Assembly (NCBI GenBank): GCA_003550305.1
Contig: QKYT01000006.1
Coordinates: forward strand, 517,775-531,505
DNA: 13,731 nt
Direction: 5' to 3'
Origin: Glomus cerebriforme
Taxonomy: Eukaryota > Glomeromycota > Glomeromycetes > Glomerales > Glomeraceae
The notes under the pieces are model-generated. The model searched no databases and was not told the DNA's origin. It saw only the letters and a list, made by a program, of their open reading frames with translations. The position numbers and the translations under genes are program-made. Positions 7,598 through 13,731 of this stretch are shown in pieces (position 1 is the first letter of the stretch; every line of letters begins with the position of its first letter).

Positions 7598-9121
7598 TCA
7601 CATATGAAATGCTATGGTAGAAGCTTGTTGCCAGGAAAAATTATAATAGTTAGATTTAAGTTCGTAATAAACAGATGCTATGTAATCAATAGGAACTTCT
7701 TCCATGATTCTATTTAATAATAATTCATCCTTTGATAACAAATACGTAATAACTCTTTTAGATGGAATTTGAACCTTATATTTAATAATTTCCCAGAAAT
7801 ACTCTATAATAGGATCATCAAAATGAACGTTGGTCAACTCTGGCCCGTAACGATAGAAGAACAATTTTAGCAAGCCTTGTAAACCTGCGAAACTGTGAAC
7901 CATATAAGTAAACATATCCTCTAATTTTTTGATCCTCAAATCTCGGTTTTTCATTTCCAGTATCTGTCCGCTTCTGCTCCCCAATTTTGCTACCATTTCA
8001 CCATGGAAAAATTCTCTTAGCTTCTGCTTTTCACGACTCTCTTGCAACTCCAAATCGTTGAGAACTCTGAATGGTTCTTCCACTTCTTGGATCCATATTG
8101 GATACTCGCATAAATTCCATAAAGTTCCTGTACGAGAAAACTCCCAATCAATGATACCTACAATTTTGATTTCATCATTAACTGAACGCTCAACGAGTAT
8201 GTTTTGCGCATCAAAATCACCATGAACAAGAACAAAGGGTTTTTGATCTATCGATTTATCAAAAGGTATGAATAACTTGGATTGAAGTGAGGCCATTTGT
8301 TTTATTAGATTTTCCACTTTCGTTATCTGATTTATTTTCTTCTTTTTCATAAGTTCTTGCACATGAATCTCGAAGAATTTTTTTTCTTTTTGAATCAAGG
8401 CGTCAAATAATTCCTGCATACTTCTAAAAGGGCCGGTGAAACTAGAAATGGCATTTCTTCCCTTAATATAAAATACAGGATCCACAATAGGTCCTATTCG
8501 AAAAGTTGAAGTCATCTAATTTTATAATATTATTATATGAGACATTCAATAAATATTAATTATGTGCCTTGCATAATACTACAAGTAAAAAGTTGTTACT
8601 GTACTCACAAAGTCCATGTAAAGACATCCGATCTCTTCAAACTGGCATTTCGTCCATAATTCGAACAACGTGTCGACAATTTGGCTTAAAACATACTTCT
8701 TTTTTTCAACTGTTAACTCATCCCAAACTCGATATAAGTGTTGTCCAGGTATCCGTTCCATGAGAATGTAAGGGATTTTTATGGGATTATACACAGTGCA
8801 ATCCCAATCATATACTTCTGGCACTTTAATACTGGTGTTTTGAGCGACATACTTCATAGTCGCAACTTCACTAGTGAATTTTGCTGCAGGGTGGGTTAGA
8901 TCACATGAGAATCGGGCGATGCAGTCTGGTCCAGCCTCGAATTGTAATAAATAAATTTCATTATAGAGTCCTTTTGTTAGTCTACAAGCGTGAACACAAT
9001 GTCTGTTTAAGCGACTGGAAGCAAGCTGTTGTAGAACATTGAGATCCAAGTCCAATGCAGGTTCATCATCATCCGACGAACTAGAGCGAAAATTTTCACT
9101 TTCATTATTTTCGTTATCCAT
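7598..9121 (-). CDS. aminoglycoside phosphotransferase (APH)/choline-kinase-like protein, two exons
   Basis: Exon 1 is 9121-8609 (171 codons) and exon 2 is 8515-7598 (305 codons), giving 476 aa and no internal stop. The fold is that of the APH/ChoK kinase-like family, soluble enzymes that phosphorylate small molecules or act as atypical kinases; the substrate here is unknown. The N-lobe shows RLTKGLYNEIYLLQF at 47-61 and CIARF near 67-71, where Arg may replace the usual Lys. It also has a helix with SEVATMKY (Glu 85) and the hinge YILMERIPGQHL. The C-lobe has the catalytic loop HGDFDAQNIL (Asp 271, Asn 276) and the metal-binding IVGIIDWEFSRTG (Asp 294). A long helical C-terminal part follows. 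The start at Met 9121 was chosen because an in-frame ATG at 9217 lies almost on a TATA-like element. Acidic residues near the N terminus (SSSSDDDE) look disordered. This is the only intact gene in the window; resistance to antibiotics should not be inferred. Confidence 0.85.
8516..8608 (-). other. intron of the APH-like gene
   Basis: Read on the minus strand, the 93-nt segment begins GTGAGTACAG after the codons for GCLYMDF and ends AAAATTAG before ATGACTTCAACT. Splicing is at codon boundaries (phase 0) and joins GCLYMDF to MTSTFRIGPIVDP. Both sides are needed to give a complete kinase fold, with the N-lobe in exon 1 and the catalytic loop in exon 2. The frame upstream of exon 2 closes within the intron, which supports splicing over an independent start at 8515. 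Confidence 0.8.
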
Positions 9122-9220
9122 GATTGAATTGTGAACAGAGAACGGAATCAAGACATTAACTCGTATAGATATTTTCTGAATGCACATCCAGACATTTTTA
9201 TGAAAATTTCTGAACATTCT

Positions 9221-9229
9221 TTTTTTATA
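9221..9229 (-). promoter_or_regulatory. TATA-like element upstream of the APH-like gene
   Basis: On the minus strand this reads tataaaaaa, about 100 nt upstream of the Met at 9121. Transcription starting about 30 nt downstream would give a 5' leader of roughly 70 nt and would begin after the alternative ATG at 9217, which argues for the shorter protein. In DNA this AT-rich, a TATA match is weak evidence on its own. Confidence 0.35.
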
Positions 9230-10116
9230 GGGGTAATACCTTTACCATCACTATGACAGCAGCATAGCTATAATAATTTCATCATACTAAAAAGCGCAAC
9301 CTATTTTTCTTCTAAAGCTTTATCTAAAAAAAATCTATAAATTTATTTTAAATTAAATTGGTTAGTTTTGAATCATATTTTGCAAATCACTGATGCATTT
9401 CTTTAAAAATTATATTACTATTTTTTTTTTATTTCAGGTGATGCAAATCTTTTGAGAGTCACTATATATAAGAAGAAAATTTTTAAATTGAATTTGCATT
9501 GGACTTTTTAAATTATTAGAATAAATTTATGAATTAAGTACTCTGTAATACTCTTATATAATATTAAATTTGATCACTAAATAATAAAAATTTTCAATTT
9601 TATTAATCAAATAAAATTCAAAATTTTGAACCAAAAACTCAATAGTAAAGATCATTATACAGTTAGCACTTGATATAATGAACCCTCTAGTTTTCAGTTC
9701 AAATTTGTTATAAGATAACAGTGAAGAATTTAAGAAATTTAATTGGCTAATTAATTATAATAAAAGATATTTGGCATATTTGATTGATTTAATGTCACAT
9801 GTTAGACAAGTTTAGTGAGTTCATTATATTAGACCTATTTATGTCCAGTTTTTCGGTTGGATTTGAAATATTTATTGAACACATTGAACATAAAAGAAAA
9901 ATTTATTGACACGAAAAAACTTAATGAACATGTGAAAATTATTTATTGTAACTTCAATATTACAGTAACGTGAAAGAGAATAGGAAATATATTCTTTGGA
10001 AAGTTGAAAATTATTTACATGAGAGAAAATTTACCATATAAAGTAATAAACAAATAAATAATAATGTAATAAATATGATGATATGATACTGTATGCAGTA
10101 ATGCAGATAACATTGC

Positions 10117-10210
10117 GACTGAATTTGACTAAATTTGACTGAATGTGACTAGATTTGACTGAACATGACTGAGTGTGACTAACGTGACTGATGTGACTGA
10201 CTGTGGCTGA
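10117..10210. repeat. phased 10-bp tandem repeat (GACTGAATTT type)
   Basis: GACT recurs at 10117, 10127, 10137, 10147, 10157, 10167 and 10177, exactly every 10 bp, then at 10186, 10195 and 10199 as the period shrinks. The intervening bases vary (gaattt, aaattt, gaatgt, agattt, gaacat, gagtgt). The perfect palindrome tgccagtggca follows at 10219-10229, giving the block an asymmetric edge. There is no spacer and repeat alternation of the CRISPR kind. Confidence 0.8.
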
Positions 10211-10500
10211 GATATTTTGCCAGTGGCACAGAACTTATGAAATCAGCTGTAATTTTGACCAATAAAAATACTTAATTTTGTATTACATAAGATTTTGCTT
10301 TACCCCCCTAAAATATTACCTAATAAATATCATGCCCCTTACTCCAGTACTCCTATTTTTCTCACTTTTAAAGGATAAGAAAAAATTTTATATCATTTTT
10401 GGGTTCTTTAGTACTTTGGTATAATGCAATTTTTTTCTTCCGTGAAGTTAAGAAATACTATTCGTGTTTTGGTAGATGGATCGGGATAGGTGCCAAGAAA

Positions 10501-10675
10501 CTGAAAAAATATGCGTAATGCATGTTTCGTAGGTGTAGAAGCTGAAAAAACATAAAGCATGTTTTGTAGGTGGATTACGGGCGGAAACCAAAAAAATATG
10601 CTCTGCATATTTCGTAGGTAGAAAAGATGAAATTGAAGCTGAAAAAATACTGTTTTTATAGGTAAAGATAGTAAT
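10501..10675. repeat. degenerate tandem repeat of hairpin-bearing 41-51 bp units
   Basis: Four units each run from a ctgaaaaaa-like motif, through an AT-rich hairpin containing atgc/gcat, to a gtttcgtaggt-like motif. They begin at 10501, 10542, 10588 (ccaaaaaaa variant) and 10639. The clearest hairpin is atatgc-tct-gcatat at 10596-10610, and unit 2 has aacat-aaagc-atgtt. A more decayed unit may precede at about 10442-10485. The stem is kept while its bases differ between units, which hints at structure or at a shared origin of the units. Confidence 0.65.
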
Positions 10676-11394
10676 ATGGGAACTTGATTGTATTAACCAA
10701 ATGTACTATTTTTTGACCTGACAAATACACATTCAAGATAATGGTTATTGACTAAAACAGTATTAAAGAATAACTCGAAAAGGGGTATTTATTGTTTCAA
10801 ATAAAATATAAGATACATATATGCCAAACATGTATTTTTTATGTGAAAATTACAATTTTATTAATATATATTTTTTTTAACATATAATTGAGAATTAGTT
10901 ATTTGGCTGGCCAAAATAACAATGGATAGAAGTATGGGGCAGGAACAAAGAGAGAGGAATAAGCCAGATCCTAAGCCTCTTTATATGTAGTAAAGTAATG
11001 GCTGTTACTTTTCCCGCACCACACTAGCTATCACTATTTTCGTTATTGTTATTATTATCTAAAATTATATATATTAATACCGCTACTTAATAAAAAAATT
11101 ATTATTTCTACTGCTACTACTAATAATGACAGAATTATCTTTTTTTGGTTTCTTTTTTTTACCTAAGTTTCAATTTTATCTAACGATGTTCTTTGTGAAG
11201 ATTTTTGGTACTGGTAGAAATTTTGCAGAGCAATGGCTCATGACTTAGCCATGTTAGTATATAGTTACTTCTTTGATTCAATTTTTTATTCATTTATTAT
11301 AATTTAATCAAAAATTATTAATATATAAACATTTTGTTACATATCCTTCCTTTGTATATATTTAGGATGCTTATCTTTATTCTTGCTCATATGA

Positions 11395-11763
11395 ATATTT
11401 GCTTCAGATTCTGAACTGGACGAAAAATTAATGCTTAAATCAGAAGTATCAGAATTAGAAATTGCAAATGTAGTAACTCCAGTTAAGGTAGAGATTCAAA
11501 TCGATTATGATGTATATTTTGATAATGAATTCGATTATGATTTCTCACCTCGGTTAGTAAAAGAAATGAATGAAGATAAGGTAGATGATAATAGTGACTG
11601 TAGTCACAACAATGATTCTGAAGAAGAGATGCCAGATGATTCAGATGATGATGGATATGATAGATATGATGAATACGGTGGATATGATAGAAGTTATAGC
11701 GGAAGATATGAAAGGAAAGTCTTACCAATAATGAGTCCTATTATATTTCTGATAACTACCTAG
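11395..11763 (+). pseudogene. second copy of the acidic Tyr-rich tail of the coiled-coil family
   Basis: An open frame from just after TGA 11392-11394 to TAG 11761-11763 includes an ATG at 11431. The acidic C-terminal part reads FSPRLVKEMNEDK, then SEEEMPDDSDDDGYDRYDEY, GGYDRSYSGRYERK and PIMSPIIFLITT before the stop. The equivalent part of the pseudogene at 2479-3948 has APQLVKETNKK, SEEEMPDDSDD, RYNEYSEHDRSYYY and PIMSPI, in broken frames. The coiled-coil and central helical domains are absent upstream, so this is a truncated copy. An exon behind an acceptor-like ttgcttcag at about 11398-11406 is also possible. The frame is intact, so expression as a short acidic protein from ATG 11431 (110 aa) cannot be excluded. 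Confidence 0.65.
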
Positions 11764-12217
11764 GAGTAGTAGAATTTTTTTGAATCACGTGGGTTGGTCT
11801 AACGCATATATCATGCGCAGTAGAAGAAACTTTGTCATGTGGACTGATCGCTCTCTTGCCGAATGAATAGGGTACAATGTAAGATTTGCAAATATATTTT
11901 TTCTGGTTCGATTTGCATATATTCACGTCTCCTCATACTAATAAAATAATATTCAGATATAGATATTTTTTGGCAAACCTTATTTCGCATATGGAATGGC
12001 ATATGCTAATCCTTTATCATTTTATTGATTTGCAAGGGGATTAACAAAGTGACGAAATGCGATGCATAATTAAATAGTAATCCCTTTTTGAAAAATTTGA
12101 TTCCAATTCAGATTCAAAGGATTTAATAAATTCACGTAAAGAACTTATCTAATAAAATTGGCACAAAAGCATTTAGACTTCCAATCTGGTTGAATCTTTT
12201 CGATTTGGAATAATTTT
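11764..12217. other. downstream flank of the tail copy, no gene
   Basis: The first 40 or so bases (tcctattatat before the stop, then poly-T and gaatcacgtgggt after it) match the region after 3948, so the duplication extends beyond the coding part. The rest is AT-rich, with gcatatg repeats near 11988-12006, and shows no coding sequence that I can support. Confidence 0.45.
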
Positions 12218-12404
12218 GTGTAATATGTAATATTTTCAGTCTGTGTGACATAATCTTTTCATGATGCTAAGAATTCATATGCATAATTGCCCTTTCTGCT
12301 TATGGTCTAGCATTAATATGAAATATGTGCAATATGTAATATTTTCAATCTTTTCACGATGCCAAGAATTCATATTGCATAATTGCCCTTTCCGTTTATG
12401 ATCT
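12218..12404. repeat. imperfect direct repeat, two copies of about 80-90 bp
   Basis: Copy 1 is 12218-12308 and copy 2 is 12327-12404. Both share aatatgtaatattttca, atcttttca, gatgc.aagaattcatat and gcataattgccctttc, and end with a tatg.tct motif. Copy 2 lacks about 13 bases (around tgtgtgacata) present in copy 1. The copies are separated by 18 bp, which suggests a recent local duplication. The minus-strand frame over this area comes from the repeat and antisense sequence. Confidence 0.75.
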
Positions 12405-12408
12405 TGAA

Positions 12409-12603
12409 ATTCCACAGTACAGTCCTCTGAAAATTTTGATGATTGGGTAGATAAAAATTTTAAAGTATATGATGATGCTGTGAAGAATCTTATAAAGTCC
12501 ATGAGTCTTTGTAAGGAAGCGTACCTAAACGACATGAACATTGAAATCAGTAATGGTTCAATTGACCAGACTCTATCTAATTGTAATAAAAAAGCTAAAT
12601 GAT
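12409..12603 (+). pseudogene. coding relic, unrecognised acidic helical peptide
   Basis: An open frame reads NSTVQSSENFDDWVDKNFKV and continues with DDAVKNLIKSMSLCKEAYLN and DMNIEISNGSIDQTLSNC, ending at TGA. It has 64 codons and no natural ATG at the left. The residue balance (Trp, Cys, amphipathic helices) is typical of coding DNA. A short continuation in another frame, about 12600-12680, reads LNDGGYDIGGEITTYSAEG and stops soon after, which suggests a frameshift in a decayed gene. I recognise no family. The adjacent direct repeat ends a few bases upstream. Confidence 0.35.
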
Positions 12604-12689
12604 GGTGGTTATGATATTGGTGGTGAAATCACAACATATTCTGCTGAAGGTACCGATTGGTATATTACTAAGGGATAAATTACTGAGTT

Positions 12690-13320
12690 AGGATATATTT
12701 ATCATGTAACACAAATAATTGTATTGTATAGTTAGTTAAGTAGTTTATTTTTGTTTATTTTTGCGTGACATATCATGCTATATTGTAATAAAAAAATAGG
12801 AATATAACTTTTTATGGTGATCAAAATTTTTCTTATACAATTGAATAATTAATGTTTATCATATGTTATTGCACTCATGTACTCCCAACAACACCTTCCA
12901 GCATGAGCCCGAAGTCCGTGACATACCTTTCAGATATGATTAATTCCAATAATACGCTGTGCTTCAGCTATGGATGGAAATTCTCAGAAAGATCCATTAT
13001 CAAAAATCTGCTTGACAGCAAGTTGGTACCCAAGCACAAGACATGAGTGTTTCTTTCTGCATGCACCATTCGAAATTGGATGCATTATTGTTGATGGGAT
13101 TCCCATCAATATGATTTACATATTCTTTTCATCTTCTTTCAGACAAAATGCTAATACTACCAAGTGATGAACAAAATATCAAGTGATTTTTTGATAACCT
13201 ATTTGCAATGAATCTTGGGTGATTACACCATTTGCTAACTGAATTCTTCCGAGAGATGAAACTCTAAATTTTCACTTTTTTAATTCTGTTCTGAATTCTC
13301 TGTCCCATTGATCTAATGTT
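12690..13320. other. unassigned region, partly less AT-rich
   Basis: The first part (12690-12860) is AT-rich and empty. About 12870-13120 is visibly richer in G+C than its surroundings and holds two overlapping plus-strand frames (12852-13046 and 12970-13167). Neither resembles a known protein, and protein-like pieces change frame every few dozen codons, as in a very old coding relic. A perfect palindrome, ttgatggga-t-tcccatcaa, lies at 13091-13109. I cannot assign a function. Confidence 0.3.
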
Positions 13321-13365
13321 GCGGGCAAAACCGAAACCTATCTGTGGGCGAAACCTCTGAAACTG

Positions 13366-13383
13366 GGCGAAACTAGTTTCGCC
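13366..13383. repeat. 18-bp perfect palindrome
   Basis: The sequence ggcgaaactagtttcgcc equals its own reverse complement. It sits between degenerate gggcgaaac motifs (13346-13370) and the TCCGAAACC minisatellite, and shares the cgaaac core with both. It may therefore be the inverted junction of the repeat family. A dimeric protein-binding site is another possibility. Confidence 0.75.
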
Positions 13384-13395
13384 GCAAGTATAAAA

Positions 13396-13528
13396 TCCGA
13401 AACCTCCGAAACCTCCGAAACTTTCGTAACCTCCGAAACCCCTCTGAAACTTCCGTAACTTCCGTAACCCTTCCGTAACCTCCGTAACCTCCGAAACCCC
13501 TTCCAAAATCTCCATAACTCCTAAACTC
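13396..13528. repeat. 9-bp minisatellite (TCCGAAACC type)
   Basis: Units tccgaaacc (13396, 13405), tccgaaact (13414), ttcgtaacc (13423), tccgaaacc (13432), tctgaaact (13443), tccgtaact (13452), tccgtaacc (13461, 13472, 13481) and tccgaaacc (13490) follow one another. Some have 2-3 extra C/T bases, and the array decays to the right into tccaaaatc and tccataact. It is pyrimidine-biased on the plus strand and much richer in CpG than the neighbourhood. Because the period is a multiple of three, it produces an artificial open frame on the minus strand. Confidence 0.85.
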
Positions 13529-13699
13529 CTTAAATTCCTTACTCAAAAAGGAATCGATTGGCCGCGTTTTTGATATATATTAGAAATATAACACAACGCG
13601 CGCAATANGCAGTATTTTTAATTNCGCACACTGTTTATCCGTTTATTCCATTATATCGTTTAATTTTTTACCCGTTTCCGTTTAATACTTCATTAAAAT

Positions 13700-13731
13700 A
13701 TGTCAGATGAAGAAAATCATAATGAAACTGA
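13700..13731 (+). CDS. possible start of a gene cut by the window edge
   Basis: ATG at 13700 opens MSDEENHNET and is still open at the end of the window. The residues are polar and acidic, as in many disordered N termini. The preceding 150 bases include a CpG-containing patch (acaacgcgcgcaat, 13591-13604) unusual for this window, and pyrimidine-rich stretches (cccgtttccgttt), which would suit a promoter and leader. Ten codons are too few to identify a family or exclude chance. Two ambiguous bases lie at 13608 and 13624. Confidence 0.3.
   Translation, partial: MSDEENHNET

Larger units (their letters stand above)
9230..11394. other. long intergenic region without a convincing gene
   Basis: No frame here has protein-like composition over a useful length. 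The stretch is strongly AT-rich and contains the two repeats listed at 10117-10210 and 10501-10675. A perfect small palindrome, tgccagtggca, lies at 10219-10229 just after the first repeat. A less AT-rich patch at about 10905-11035 carries a 22-codon frame (ATG 10922 to TAG 10988) beginning MDRSMGQEQRERNKP. ATT/ACT trinucleotide-like runs lie near 11040-11130. The minus-strand frame at 10408-10608 is a translation of the repeat. Confidence 0.5.

Noticed and set aside
7929..8763. Plus-strand open frames at 7929-8225 and 8569-8763
   Set aside because: Both are antisense to the APH-like exons and lack protein-like composition; they are shadows of the real gene.
9122..9217. Upstream in-frame ATG at 9217 for the APH-like gene (32 extra residues)
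   Set aside because: It lies almost on the TATA-like element, and the extra residues do not resemble the family N terminus. MDNENN at 9121 followed by an acidic stretch is a more natural start.
10117..10210. CRISPR array
   Set aside because: The units are 10 bp, contiguous and degenerate, without unique spacers, and the genome appears eukaryotic.
13264..13515. Minus-strand 83-codon frame rich in Gly, Phe, Glu and Val
   Set aside because: It is a translation of the 9-bp minisatellite, whose period is a multiple of three, so any frame without a stop stays open.

Overview
This window looks like nuclear DNA of an arbuscular mycorrhizal fungus (Glomeromycotina, Rhizophagus-like). The evidence is a very AT-rich background, short GT-AG introns of 85-95 nt, and relics of protein families that I recognise as large dispersed families of Rhizophagus: SAM-domain proteins, coiled-coil proteins with an acidic Tyr-rich tail, and aminoglycoside-phosphotransferase (APH)-like kinases. 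This assignment rests on recall of those families, not on a search. I see no tRNA, rRNA or CRISPR array.

Layout. Positions 1-1100 hold no gene, only small palindromes and the decayed end of a repeat. A SAM-domain-family pseudogene lies at about 1101-2239 (plus strand); it has frameshifts and nonsense codons but keeps a canonical intron. A coiled-coil-family pseudogene follows at 2479-3948 (plus). It stays in one frame for about 1 kb with six stop codons, each explicable by one C:G to T:A transition, and then frameshifts in its acidic/Tyr-rich tail. A 1,411-bp non-autonomous transposon-like element lies at 4217-5627. It has 12-bp terminal inverted repeats, an exact 8-bp target duplication (hAT-type architecture), GATC/CTGA-rich ends and a core of palindromic units of about 132 bp, one of them inverted.

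A short minus-strand ORF (6325-6453) and a decayed coiled-coil/Ser-rich gene (about 6455-7263, plus) come next. The only intact-looking gene is on the minus strand at 7598-9121: a two-exon APH/choline-kinase-fold protein of 476 aa with its catalytic HGD and metal-binding IIDWE motifs. About 2 kb of AT-rich DNA without a convincing gene follows, carrying a 10-bp phased GACT repeat and a hairpin-rich repeat of 41-51 bp units.

At 11395-11763 there is a second copy of only the tail of the coiled-coil family, including its stop and some downstream sequence. The right end holds a direct repeat (12218-12404), a coding relic (12409-12603), an unassigned less AT-rich stretch, a TCCGAAACC minisatellite beside an 18-bp perfect palindrome, and possibly the first codons of a gene running off the edge at 13700.

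The genes do not form a pathway. The window is best read as one live kinase-like gene in a graveyard of expanded gene families and repeats.
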